NCBI GenBank assembly: GCA_963811905.1
Contig: CAWETK010000008.1
Location: 62,001 to 126,000, forward strand
From: DATFVA01 sp963811905
GTDB taxonomy: Bacteria; Bacteroidota; Ignavibacteria; Ignavibacteriales; Ignavibacteriaceae
Length of the DNA stretch: 64,000 nucleotides
Reading direction: 5' to 3'
Every line of letters starts with the position of its first letter. The stretch's first letter is position 1. The notes below the pieces were generated by a model, which was given only the letters and a program-made list of their open reading frames with translations, was not told the origin of the DNA and made no database searches. Below, piece by piece: positions 19,665 through 28,314 of the stretch. Position numbers and translations under genes: made by a program.

Positions 19665-20200
19665 TCTCAGCCCGGAGTGACTGATTGAATAACCTTGCTC
19701 ATCGCAGGTGCAATCGCAATACACGTTCACTTTCCTCCTTCCAATAGATAGAGGTAGTTGAGTTCATTAAAATTTACCCGTTTACTTCGTGTAATAGAGT
19801 TATGTCAGTTGATAAGCGGAGACTCGCATCGAAAATGATGTAGGAACATCACCTGCCTCTATCAACTAGTCGAAAAGTAGCGGCAGGCAAGTTTATGATT
19901 TTCTTTTTCATCAGAACAGATCTATTTCAGAGAATGTATGAATTATTAACGGCGGGGGTGAGAAATCTGAAGGATGTAAATCTTAAATCAATTAATAAAT
20001 TAAGATTTCTCCATCCTCCTTACGTCGGATGTTCGAAATGACAATTCCTGGAAGCTATGATCCGAGGTCCAATCGATTTCGAAGGAGTCCCGGTAATTTC
20101 AGCTAAAGACTATCAGGGGCGAAATCTTACTTGTTAATTAAATATCACAGATTGAACGGATCAAATAGATTGGAACAGGTTGCAGGAGCAACCGGCTGCA

Positions 20201-20226
20201 GCACGCGCGGTTCATACCCATTGAAC
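20201..20226. repeat. Dispersed hairpin repeat, divergent copy
   Basis: GCACGCGCG is followed directly by GTTCA-N7-TGAAC. It shares the left word with the copies at 19631 and 30615 but has a different stem, and it ends 46 bp before the pgl start codon. Confidence 0.45.
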
Positions 20227-20272
20227 GACTCTTTTTGTATATTATTTATATCCATTACAATGAGTAGATCAA

Positions 20273-21010
20273 ATGAAATTAGAGGTTAAAATATTACTGA
20301 CACCTGAGGATATTGCCGAACAGATTTCTCAGGACATTGCATCTCTGTTGAATTATAACGCAGCTAATAATAAAGAAACATTCATTTCTCTCTCGGGTGG
20401 AAATACTCCTAAAATATTATTCAGGAAAATGTCAGGAGATTTCAGGGATAAAATCAGATGGGACAAGCTCCATTTGTTCTGGGGCGATGAAAGATGCGTG
20501 CCTCCGGATGACGAAGAGAGCAATTATGGAATGGCGAGAGAATATTTGCTGAATAACATAGATATTCCCGAAAAGAATATTCACAGGATCAGGGGAGAAG
20601 AGGATCCGGATAAAGAAGCTGCACGTATCGCCGCTGAAATTAACTCAATTGTACCGGAGGCTGATGGTCTTGCAAGCTTTGATTTGAATATTCTCGGACT
20701 TGGTGAAGACGGCCATACTGCATCGCTCTTTCCCGGCAAAAAGCTGAAGAACATAGCAGAAAGGACCGCTGGCGTGGCTGTGCATCCGAAGACCTCACAG
20801 AAAAGAATATCACTCACCCTTGAGGTGATAAATAATTCAAAGCAGAATATGTTTATGGTGACCGGGGAGAATAAGGCGGATATCATTTATGAAATAATGA
20901 GCAGAAAAGATGCAGGGAAGCGTTATCCTGCGGGTAAAGTACGTGCGGCAGAAATTATTAAGTGGTACATTGATGAAGAAGCGGCGGGTGATTTCAAGAA
21001 AAAAGTATAA
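20273..21010 (+). CDS. pgl: 6-phosphogluconolactonase
   Basis: Hydrolyses 6-phosphoglucono-1,5-lactone to 6-phosphogluconate in the oxidative pentose phosphate pathway, in the cytoplasm. The 245 residues match the DevB/Pgl type: FISLSGGNTPK (about 37-47) near the phosphate site, LHLFWGDERCVPPDDEESNYGM (about 64-85) and LGLGEDGHTASLFPG (about 139-153) around the active site. The typical partners zwf and gnd are not adjacent. The nearest neighbour is a divergent/convergent set of envelope genes, so it appears to be a single-gene unit. The ATG follows a short AT-rich leader. Confidence 0.93.
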   Translation: MKLEVKILLTPEDIAEQISQDIASLLNYNAANNKETFISLSGGNTPKILFRKMSGDFRDKIRWDKLHLFWGDERCVPPDDEESNYGMAREYLLNNIDIPEKNIHRIRGEEDPDKEAARIAAEINSIVPEADGLASFDLNILGLGEDGHTASLFPGKKLKNIAERTAGVAVHPKTSQKRISLTLEVINNSKQNMFMVTGENKADIIYEIMSRKDAGKRYPAGKVRAAEIIKWYIDEEAAGDFKKKV

Positions 21011-21060
21011 AGGAACAAGGAAGAAGTCGGAAGTCAGCGTTTCGCGATGTAGGTGGGAGG

Positions 21061-21204
21061 GTGAGAAGGTGAGAAGGTAAGAAGGTAAGAAGATGAGAAG
21101 GTGAGAAGGTAAGAAGATGAGAAGGTGAGAAATTAAGAAGTTAAGAAGGTTAGAGGATAAGAAGATGAGAAGGTAAGAAGATGAGAGGATCAGAAGGTAA
21201 GAGT
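21061..21204. repeat. Octamer tandem array RTRAGAAG, 18 units
   Basis: Eighteen consecutive 8-bp units close to RTRAGAAG run without a phase break (GTGAGAAG, GTAAGAAG and ATGAGAAG are commonest). One strand is almost pure purine. It begins 50 bp after the pgl stop and ends before the convergent gene. Open frames through it are compositional artefacts rich in Leu and Ser. Confidence 0.9.
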
Positions 21205-21273
21205 ATCCCGCCCTTGGTATGAACTTCAGACGGGACATATCGAAGATGCACCCACTCGCCAGTACTCCATTTC

Positions 21274-22410
21274 TTAAAACGAAGTACCGACCTTCAATCT
21301 CAAATTGGCAAAAATGGATATCACGGTCAGATGTCCGCCGGCATCGTCTGAAAGTGTAACCGAGGGGCCGATAGCAAATGCACTGAAGGCCCAGCTCTCT
21401 GCAATTTTTTGTACAAGCACTTCGAGGAGATACTGATTCTGCCTTACATCACTATCGAACATTGCATCAAATCTGAAATCAAAAGTGCTTCCGGCCAGTG
21501 AGAGTTCTCTGCCTGCATAACCTATATGCCATTCATTAAGGAATCTCGCGCCGTAGACTTTTCCTCTTGTTGATCCGAGAAGGCTTATCGGGTAACGGAA
21601 CTCGAAATTATAGTACTGACCGCTGAGTATCTTTGAATGGTATTTTAGTGTGTCGTATGCCGTCCATTCTTTCAACTGCTCGGCGCTGGGTTTAGCCAGA
21701 ACATCAGTATAACCGAATTCAAAAAAGTTACCGAAAGGAACCACGTAGGAGATATGGAATCCGGCAGTTGCATAAAGATTATGTACTTTGTTGCCGAATC
21801 TTAATTTGGGCAATGCATCAACCGGTCCAAATGCCCCGCCCTTTACACCGAGAATGTGGAAATTACCTTCAACATAATTAGTTTCGCCGGGACCAGAGTA
21901 TTCGGTGCCGATTCCAAACGACAAACCAATATCATTTTTCAAAGGTATCCCAAATCTTTCTCCGCCGAATATCTGGAAGAAAGGATTAATATAATACATT
22001 GAAGAAGATATCTGCAGCTTGGTTGGCGGATCAATTATTTTATTCAACCTTATTTTTTCAAATACCCGTGTAAAAACACTTCCGTAATTTATATTTTCTT
22101 CAAGGTTAATTTTAAAAGGATAAGTTACAACCTTAGCCCTTGTTTCCGGGGTCAGGGCAAGGAAAGGGTAGAGGTTGCCTTTTATTGAAATTGTCTGGTT
22201 GTTTGCATCCCTAATATCGACGATGATCTCAGCTTTTGGATCCGGGGGGTCTATAAATAATTCCGTCTGGATCTGAATAAAGAGACTGTCGTCAAGAGGT
22301 TCCATCTGGTAGTAGTTGACAGGTTCTTCCTCCTGCGCGTAGGAAGCAGTTCCGGCATAAAAGATAATAAATACCCCGGCCAGGAGAAGCAGTAATTTAA
22401 AGTTTAGCAT
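21274..22410 (-). CDS. Outer-membrane beta-barrel protein of a three-gene envelope module
   Basis: A 378-residue protein with a clear signal peptide (about 1-25, ending YAQ). A soluble beta-rich region (about 26-125, IQIQTELFIDPPDPKAEIIVDIRD) is followed by a long run of alternating amphipathic strands with aromatic girdles and a C-terminal strand ending in F, as expected for an outer-membrane barrel (about 130-378). No named family is recognised. It is the last gene of a unit with a GldM-like protein and a channel-like membrane protein, 21 nt downstream of the former, so its barrel may be the outer-membrane end of the assembly. Confidence 0.65.
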   Translation of the reverse strand: MLNFKLLLLLAGVFIIFYAGTASYAQEEEPVNYYQMEPLDDSLFIQIQTELFIDPPDPKAEIIVDIRDANNQTISIKGNLYPFLALTPETRAKVVTYPFKINLEENINYGSVFTRVFEKIRLNKIIDPPTKLQISSSMYYINPFFQIFGGERFGIPLKNDIGLSFGIGTEYSGPGETNYVEGNFHILGVKGGAFGPVDALPKLRFGNKVHNLYATAGFHISYVVPFGNFFEFGYTDVLAKPSAEQLKEWTAYDTLKYHSKILSGQYYNFEFRYPISLLGSTRGKVYGARFLNEWHIGYAGRELSLAGSTFDFRFDAMFDSDVRQNQYLLEVLVQKIAESWAFSAFAIGPSVTLSDDAGGHLTVISIFANLRLKVGTSF

Positions 22411-22431
22411 AAAGTAGTTCCGATGAATTTG

Positions 22432-23386
22432 TTATTTAGAAAAATCAGTGAAATAGAACGAGTCTCCAACCTGTACCCTATCCTTTGATCTTTCATCCAC
22501 TACTGTGAAGAAGAAATTTACTTTATATCTACCGTCTGCTTCCCTCAGGTTTCCAAATTTGTCGAGCCATTCGTCAAATCTGTTTTCGTTAGATGCTATC
22601 TTTAATGACACATTATATACCGGGTTCCCCTTGGTATCTTTTAGCGGCCCTGACACTGAGATAGGACCATTCCATGACACCTTTAACTGTTCAGGGCGTT
22701 CATCCACTATCGTAACGGTAAAGACCGTTATTCTCTGGAGGTCCTGAACATAAATATCAGAATTGTTCATTTTTGTGGTAACGCGGTTAATTTTGATTTC
22801 CGGAGGCCTGTTCGGCACAACTTTTATCCTGTCTTCCTGGGATCCCGTATTTGGCAATAACCTCCGTCTGGTTTGTCAGGTCAAAAGTCTTTTCCTGTCC
22901 CGGGGGGATAACGACGATAGGTTTGCTCATGTCATTCGGGTCATATATGGATGTAGGCACGCCGCCGGTGTTTGATGCTTTATTCCATGTGTATTGAATA
23001 AAAGTCTGTTTTAATGATATAGGCGACTGCAGAATTTCCTGTTCTTTTAAAACAGGTTTCTCTTCCGGTTTTTTCTCAGGTGGTGTATCTTTTACCTTCT
23101 GTGCCAGATCTTTCATTTTAGTATTCAGCGATGCGAGTTTCTCTTTCAAAGCTGCATTTTCCTCAAGAGCATTTTCTTCAACTTTAACGTCGAATTTTAT
23201 TCCCTGTGCCGTAAGAGAATCTAAAAGAACCATAAGGGAATCGCGAACGCTTTTATCAACAACTTCGTCTTTCAGCACAACCCTGTTTAAATCAAGGTCG
23301 GCGCCCTTAAGCGCCAGCACAGTGATTACAAAAATATAAAGCACCTGGTATATTATAAATTTACTATCCCTGTTTTTCTGAACCAT
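22432..23386 (-). CDS. GldM-like single-pass envelope stalk protein (frameshift in the sequence)
   Basis: The N-terminus has one membrane helix (about 10-28, IIYQVLYIFVITVLALKGAD), resembling the start of GldM/PorM, the periplasmic rotor-stalk of gliding/type IX secretion motors. A coiled-coil region (about 60-110) and a Pro/Lys/Glu-rich linker follow, then beta-rich domains. The frame breaks after TEVIAKYG. Removing one G at 22844-22846 continues into SQEDRIKVVPNRPPEIKINR and gives about 317 residues. Otherwise the second half would need a TTG start inside the first. True GldM is longer (about 510 residues) with four periplasmic domains, so this is a shortened or only analogous relative. The channel-like gene lies 10 nt upstream. 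Confidence 0.6.
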
Positions 23387-23396
23387 AATTTCACAC

Positions 23397-24383
23397 TCAC
23401 TTTTTAACGACTATTGCTTCAAGATGTTTTAGACCTTCACGGGTTTTTTCATCACCAAGTGTTATTGAGGCCTTCTGAATTGAGTCTGCCAGCGATCTGA
23501 GCTGTTCAACCTTCTCTGGACTGATGCCCTGTATATTGTTAATCTTTTCAAGTATCTCGTGCACTGAACTGAAGTTTGTAACCAGCGTTTCGCTTAATGC
23601 TGAGGTCTGTTCAAGAAGCATTTTGTAAGTTTCAAGGTCTTTTACAGAAAACTCAACGCCCCTTCCGGCAGAACCGGAAGCGCTTAACTGCTTAATAAGA
23701 TTTTTTGAATTCTCTATCTGTATTCTTGAAAAATATCTTTCTTTCATGTCCTGGACGTGTGTTACTACGTTCTGGAATTCCACACCGAGCTGATCGAGTA
23801 CCGGTTCAAATAATTTACCCAGGGCTAAAATAATTAATGCTTTTATTTCAAAGGGAACAGATAATCCTAAAAAGATTTCCTCTCCCAGTTTGATGCTTAT
23901 AAGTAGAATCGCTGCACCTATCAGCGGCAGGGCAGTTGAAATACTGTCTATCACACTCTCATAAGAGGTAATAATGCGGTCAATGGTTTCAGAGACGGGA
24001 CTCCTTAATACTTCCAGTTTTAATTTATTAAACGCCAGGAAGGCAAGGAACATAAACAATCCGTATATAACTATCGGAAGCCACCAGAAGCTGAATGGCT
24101 CTACTATTTCCTGAGCCGGCTGCCAGGTAGGGAATAGTGCTTTACCAAGATTAATGGATACATTTCCGAGGATAGGCACATAAGATAAATCCAGGAAAAA
24201 CGATAATATCAAAGCTACAAATGAGATTATAGCAGGTTTAATGATAATGGAAAATCTTATCCTGCCTATGGCCCCCTCTTTATAATTATCAAGTTCATCT
24301 TCTAATCCGTTCTTAGCATATAGATCGTTTGCTCCTGTCAGGTTCTTATCAGCGGGTCTCGCGATAGTTTCAGCTTTTAGCAT
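23397..24383 (-). CDS. Multi-pass inner-membrane protein, possible MotA/ExbB/GldL-type channel
   Basis: A 328-residue protein with a pair of N-terminal membrane segments (about 48-68 and 96-120), a second hydrophobic pair (about 150-195) and a long cytoplasmic C-terminal region with coiled-coil tendency ending in a basic tail. The third segment reads ISTALPLIGAAILLISIKLGEE, reminiscent of the polar, Thr/Pro-containing helix in TolQ/ExbB/MotA channel subunits, with acidic residues at the membrane edge. No family is recognised with certainty. Direct linkage to a GldM-like stalk mirrors GldL-GldM, ExbB-ExbD and MotA-MotB pairs, so a proton-driven motor subunit is an inference. An AGAGGT ribosome site precedes the ATG. 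Confidence 0.5.
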   Translation of the reverse strand: MLKAETIARPADKNLTGANDLYAKNGLEDELDNYKEGAIGRIRFSIIIKPAIISFVALILSFFLDLSYVPILGNVSINLGKALFPTWQPAQEIVEPFSFWWLPIVIYGLFMFLAFLAFNKLKLEVLRSPVSETIDRIITSYESVIDSISTALPLIGAAILLISIKLGEEIFLGLSVPFEIKALIILALGKLFEPVLDQLGVEFQNVVTHVQDMKERYFSRIQIENSKNLIKQLSASGSAGRGVEFSVKDLETYKMLLEQTSALSETLVTNFSSVHEILEKINNIQGISPEKVEQLRSLADSIQKASITLGDEKTREGLKHLEAIVVKK

Positions 24384-24896
24384 CTATTACCTCTGGTTCT
24401 TAATTCTTAAAATTGATTTTTATTCTTAATTGATTCCGGTAAAAATTCAGCATTTCCAAGGGTTGAAAAATTTGATGTACTACTTTAAGACAATTATTGT
24501 ACCAGATTCTTAAAATAGTATTATCCATCGTCCCTTTTAATACAGGGAAAATAGTATAGAATATATGCCCTTTAGGGACAGTTTTATGTAAGGTATTAAA
24601 GTAACTCAACTAGAAAAGGGTAGATTTAGCTTAAAATTTTATTAAAATGATAAGGTTTTGAAATAGTTCGGAATAATATAACAATATTTAAGTTTCTATA
24701 AACTGTCATCAGACAAAAATATTGTAATCATCACATCAGAAGGCCGTTTCATTTTTACTTGGACTGCGTAAAATTTACACTATCTATTATAAATGAAAAA
24801 ATCAGCAGCACTAAAAAAAACAAATCTTCCTTGTAATTTCAAGAGTATAATTAGTCTGCAATTAGTAAATTTCATGATTACATTAAAAAGAATTAA
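24384..24896. other. Divergent AT-rich intergenic region
   Basis: It separates the minus-strand envelope module from the plus-strand GH13 gene and should hold both promoters. It is strongly AT-rich with no convincing promoter consensus, strong hairpin or repeat. I see nothing further in it. Confidence 0.5.
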
Positions 24897-26372
24897 ATGT
24901 TATCAAATCCCAATCTGCTCGAAATAAATACCCGTGTGTGGATAAAGCACCATACTCCCGGTGCCTGCCTTTCGGAAATCAGTGATTCGTTTATTGAAGA
25001 TATTAAATCAAAGGGGATTGAGATCCTGTGGCTTATGGGGGTATGGAAAACGAGTGAAGCCCTGGCAAAAAAATGCTGCTTCGGGATAAATCTCGTCCCG
25101 GGATATATAAAAGCTCTGAGCGACTGGAAGAAAGATGACGTCATCGGTTCCCCCTTCGCTATAGATGATTATTTGCTTAATCCCGCACTGGGTAAAGCGG
25201 GAGACCTGCTTCGCCTGAAGGAACGGCTCAATAAAAATAATATAAAACTGTTCCTGGATTTTATTCCTAACCATTTCGGAGCTGATTCATCGCTGATAAA
25301 ATCAAATTCTGAAATCTTTCTGCAGGCCGACAGGGAATCTTCTGTTAAAGACCCTTATGCTTTTTTCGAATTCGATGCCGGAAAACCTGTTTATATTGCC
25401 CACGGCAGAGATCCTTTTTTTCCGCCATGGACCGATACAGCACAGATAAATTATTTTGAACCGCTTGCACGTGAGTTAATGACTGAAAAGCTGATCCATA
25501 TTGCATCAATGGCAGATGGCGTGCGATGCGATATGGCTATGCTTCCGCTGAATAATGTTTTTCAGAATACCTGGATGGGAGTGCTTAGTAAATCAGAATA
25601 TACGAAACCTGCAGATGAATTCTGGACTGAGGCCATACGGAAAACCAGGGAGAAGTTTCCCGGGTTCCTCTTTATGGCCGAAGCATACTGGGGACTTGAA
25701 TGGCAGCTTCAGCAGCTTGGTTTTGATTATACTTATGACAAAACTTTAACCGACCGTCTCTCGGAAAGTGATCTTCCGGGAATTAAAGCTCACCTCCAGG
25801 CTGATAAAAACTTTCAGTTAAGGAGCGTGCGTTTTATAGAAAATCATGATGAAGAGAGAGCGATCTCTAAATTCGGGAGATATAAATCTCTTGCTGCCGC
25901 GGTTGTTATCAGTACAATCCAGGGAGTCAGGTTTTACTTTGACGGCCAGTTCGAAGGACGAAAAACAAAACTGCCTGTGCAGCTAGGGAGGGAACCTGTA
26001 GAGAAGCCTTCGCAGCAGATCCTTAAATTTTATGAGAATCTCCTGAACATAACTAAAGCTGAAATTTTCAAATCGGGAGAATGGACTTTGCTTAATCCCT
26101 ATCAGGCTGATCCGGTTAATAATACCTGCGAAAATTTCCTGGCCTGGCAGTGGAGTCTGAATAATGAGCTTAGAATTGTAGTTATAAATTATTCGCATTC
26201 AACTTCGCAGTGCAGACTGAAAATGGATCTTGTGACTGAAAAGGATATGATACATCTGAAGGACCTTATGACCGGGACAATCTATAAACGTTCGGTAAAA
26301 GAGATCGGCAGTCCCGGACTGTTCATTGAACTGAAGGGTTACCAGAGTCATATATTTGCGGTAGATCTTTAA
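24897..26372 (+). CDS. GH13 alpha-amylase-family glycosidase
   Basis: A 491-residue cytoplasmic enzyme (no signal peptide) of the alpha-amylase superfamily acting on alpha-glucans or related alpha-glucosides. The four conserved GH13 regions are present: I DFIPNH (121-126), II DGVRCDMAM with nucleophile Asp212, III FMAEAYW with acid/base Glu262, and IV ENHDEER with Asp318. A C-terminal beta-domain follows. Region II has Cys after the Arg, which is unusual. The short N-terminus and the MGVWKTSEA motif resemble the subgroup often annotated simply as alpha-amylase or glycosidase in Bacteroidota. Substrate cannot be decided from sequence. It may be the first gene before a pair of glycosyltransferase-fold genes. 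Confidence 0.85.
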   Translation: MLSNPNLLEINTRVWIKHHTPGACLSEISDSFIEDIKSKGIEILWLMGVWKTSEALAKKCCFGINLVPGYIKALSDWKKDDVIGSPFAIDDYLLNPALGKAGDLLRLKERLNKNNIKLFLDFIPNHFGADSSLIKSNSEIFLQADRESSVKDPYAFFEFDAGKPVYIAHGRDPFFPPWTDTAQINYFEPLARELMTEKLIHIASMADGVRCDMAMLPLNNVFQNTWMGVLSKSEYTKPADEFWTEAIRKTREKFPGFLFMAEAYWGLEWQLQQLGFDYTYDKTLTDRLSESDLPGIKAHLQADKNFQLRSVRFIENHDEERAISKFGRYKSLAAAVVISTIQGVRFYFDGQFEGRKTKLPVQLGREPVEKPSQQILKFYENLLNITKAEIFKSGEWTLLNPYQADPVNNTCENFLAWQWSLNNELRIVVINYSHSTSQCRLKMDLVTEKDMIHLKDLMTGTIYKRSVKEIGSPGLFIELKGYQSHIFAVDL

Positions 26373-26387
26373 AGAATTGGAGTATTG

Positions 26388-26451
26388 AGCGGATTTGGCG
26401 AATTCAGCGAATATAATCTTCAAATTCTTAAATTAATTCGCACAATCCGCT
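26388..26451. repeat. Gene-end inverted repeat after the GH13 gene
   Basis: AGCGGATTTGGCGAATT (26388-26404) pairs with AATTCGCACAATCCGCT (26435-26451) with two mismatches and a 30-nt loop. It starts 16 bp after the stop codon and shares its vocabulary (GAGCGGATT, GCGAATT) with elements after the genes ending at 30230 and 31620. Confidence 0.7.
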
Positions 26452-26504
26452 AAATTCACTCCCACATCTTAATCCCCGGTTGCTTAAATTACCAACGCCA
26501 ATTA

Positions 26505-26587
26505 CAATTATTAATTATTAATTATTAATTGTTAATTACTCATTCTTAATTACTCATTGTTAATTGCTCATTGTTAATTATTAATTC
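26505..26587. repeat. TTAATT-based tandem array (7 and 14 bp units)
   Basis: Three or four 7-bp TTAATTA-like units lead into four 14-bp units of TTAATTACTCATTG type (26532-26587, last unit degenerate). It ends 4 bp before the ATG of the GT2 gene, so it forms the leader and promoter-proximal region of that gene. Confidence 0.8.
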
Positions 26588-26591
26588 CCCA

Positions 26592-27278
26592 ATGAACATT
26601 TCCGTAATCATTCCGGCTTTTAATGAAGAGAGTTCAATCGCAAAAGTTATCCGCGATATTCCCGGAGAACTTGTTAATGAAGTGGTTGTTGTAAATAATA
26701 ATTCTTCGGATAATACTGAAGCGAAAGCTGCAGAAGCAGGGGCCACCGTTCTTACTGAATCAATACAGGGATACGGCGCAAGCTGCCTTAAAGGAATGGA
26801 CTACCTGAAGGGGAAAGATACCGATATTGTTGTTTTCCTCGACGGAGATTACAGCGATTTCCCTGAAGAGATGAATTTATTGCTGAATCCTATCTTAAAT
26901 GAAGGATACGACTTTGTACTTGGAAGCCGTGCTGCAGGGAACAGGGAAGCGGGTTCGATGCCTCTCCATTCAAGGTTTGGAAATATACTCTCAGGATACC
27001 TGATCAATTTCTTCTGGAGAGTTAAGTACACTGATCTGGGTCCATTCAGAGCTATCAGGTTTGATAAACTTCTTCAGCTTGATATGCGGGATCATTGGTA
27101 CGGCTGGACAGTTGAAATGCAGATAAAAGCTATTAAGCATAATCTTAGAATCAAAGAAGTTCCTGTCAGCTACAGGAAGAGGATAGGTAAGTCAAAAGTC
27201 AGCGGAACGATCAAAGGCTCGTTTATGGCAGGCAGCATAATTCTAAAAACAATTTTTAGTGAGCTCTTTACAGATTAA
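26592..27278 (+). CDS. Family 2 glycosyltransferase
   Basis: A GT-A-fold inverting glycosyltransferase of 228 residues from the ATG, which I prefer to an upstream in-frame TTG that lies within the tandem array. It starts directly with the GT2 strand ISVIIPAFNEESSIAKVI, has the nucleotide-binding VVVVNNNSSDNT segment, and the metal-binding motif as FLDGDYSDFP (about 83-92). The tail lacks membrane helices, so it is related to the dolichyl/undecaprenyl-phosphate sugar synthase type but soluble or peripheral. The next gene starts 1 nt after its stop, so both are co-translated. Donor and acceptor are unknown. Confidence 0.85.
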   Translation: MNISVIIPAFNEESSIAKVIRDIPGELVNEVVVVNNNSSDNTEAKAAEAGATVLTESIQGYGASCLKGMDYLKGKDTDIVVFLDGDYSDFPEEMNLLLNPILNEGYDFVLGSRAAGNREAGSMPLHSRFGNILSGYLINFFWRVKYTDLGPFRAIRFDKLLQLDMRDHWYGWTVEMQIKAIKHNLRIKEVPVSYRKRIGKSKVSGTIKGSFMAGSIILKTIFSELFTD

Positions 27279-27279
27279 A

Positions 27280-27930
27280 ATGAATGCTGTAATAGTATTT
27301 GCAAAATATCCTGAGCCGGGAAAAGTGAAGACGCGCTTAAGCAGAACCTTGAGTCCTGAATTTGCCGCTGAATTTTATAAGCTTATGGCTGAACATACAT
27401 TCGATGTCTGCCGATCCCTGCCGGTTAATGAGTATGACCTTCATCTTTTCTATACGGGCAATGCAGAGGAACTGGTTCGGAACTGGGTGACGGGAAGATT
27501 CCATTTCCATCTTCAGAACGGGGAGAACCTCGGTGAAAAAATGAAGGGAGCTTTCCGTGGTCTATTTAATGCCGGTTACAAGAAAGTTATAATTATAGGA
27601 ACAGATTGTCCTGAAATTGATGCTAACCTGGCAGTAAAATCCTTTGAGAAACTCGAAAAGAATAATATAGTCGTAGGCCCCTCAAACGACGGCGGGTATT
27701 ACCTGCTCGGTATGGATAAATTCTATCCGTTTTTGTTTGATGAAATTGAATGGAGCAAAGAGCAGGTATTGAGTGATACAATTAAAATGGCAGGAAAAGA
27801 AAACCTCAGCCGGTTTATGCTTCCTGAATTAATCGATATTGATACAGAAGAAGACTTGAAAGAATGGCTGCTGGTATCTGAAAATAATAATAAAATGACC
27901 GAATTAATTGACCGGTACGGGATAAGATGA
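27280..27930 (+). CDS. TIGR04282-type glycosyltransferase-fold protein (DUF2064)
   Basis: A 216-residue GT-A-fold protein of the TIGR04282 group (arsenosugar-biosynthesis-associated transferase-1 type), usually found next to a GT2 protein of the sister group, as here. Recognised by AVIVFAKYPEPGKVKTRL (about 3-20), IIGTDCPEIDANL (about 104-116) and VVGPSNDGGYYLLG (about 131-144). Its biochemical activity is not established in general, and the typical radical SAM partners of the arsenosugar pathway are absent nearby. I chose the ATG over an upstream GTG because it follows the preceding stop codon by 1 nt, as expected for coupling. Confidence 0.82.
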   Translation: MNAVIVFAKYPEPGKVKTRLSRTLSPEFAAEFYKLMAEHTFDVCRSLPVNEYDLHLFYTGNAEELVRNWVTGRFHFHLQNGENLGEKMKGAFRGLFNAGYKKVIIIGTDCPEIDANLAVKSFEKLEKNNIVVGPSNDGGYYLLGMDKFYPFLFDEIEWSKEQVLSDTIKMAGKENLSRFMLPELIDIDTEEDLKEWLLVSENNNKMTELIDRYGIR

Positions 27931-27983
27931 ACGTAAAATTATAGGGTAAAAGAGTTAAATTTTGTGTTGAATAATTTTACAAG

Positions 27984-28000
27984 ACTGACAAAATGTCAGT
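27984..28000. promoter_or_regulatory. Palindrome ACTGACAAAATGTCAGT, candidate operator
   Basis: Perfect 7-bp arms with a 3-bp centre. A shorter copy of the same site (TGACAAAATGTCA) occurs at 28124-28136, 140 bp downstream. Two copies in one gap suggest a regulator site, identity unknown. Confidence 0.45.
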
Positions 28001-28123
28001 CGCCGTGGTTATGCCGTATTTATCTCGGGGAAGTCCCGTATTAGTCCCGTATTTGAACTCAAAATGAGACACTTTGAAAATGGCTAAAATAAGCGATTTT
28101 CGGCTGTTGAAAAAATGTACATA

Positions 28124-28136
28124 TGACAAAATGTCA
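28124..28136. promoter_or_regulatory. Second TGACAAAATGTCA palindrome
   Basis: Identical core to the site at 27984-28000, extended on the right by GTG in place of GT. It lies about 190 bp upstream of the radical SAM start codon. Confidence 0.4.
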
Positions 28137-28314
28137 GTGCGGGATAAGTGGGAATTCGGGAGGGGTCAGACAGTCATTAGCGGTCATTGAATTGTCATCC
28201 GGGGATCTCTCGATTGTTCCCGCAAAGGCGGGATTTTGCCTGGTCATTTATTGTTATTTGGTAGTCATTGAATAAAGGAATAATTTTTTCATCAATAGGA
28301 TACAAATCTTTTGT

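Larger units (their letters stand above)
19294..20272. repeat. Repeat-rich gap assembled from several dispersed short repeats
   Basis: No gene is supported. Pairs of short repeats are scattered here at unequal distances: GATTGAACGGATCAAATAG at 19372-19390 and 20150-20168; GGCAGGCAAGTT at 19500-19511 and 19882-19893; CGTCGGATGTTCGA at 19595-19608 and 20023-20036; and GCACGCGCG followed by a hairpin at 19633 and 20201. The different offsets exclude one simple duplication. The AAGATTTCTCC...GTTCGAAATGAC stretch (about 20002-20040) resembles REP-like intergenic elements seen in Bacteroidota genomes. Confidence 0.65.

Noticed and set aside
20837..21238. Leu/Ser-rich open frame on the minus strand
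   Set aside because: It is a translation of the purine octamer array and the antisense of the pgl 3' end. It has no ribosome site and is fully explained by composition.
24400..24609. Small gene of 69 codons upstream of the channel-like gene
   Set aside because: It lies in AT-rich promoter DNA, lacks a ribosome site and has no recognisable domain.
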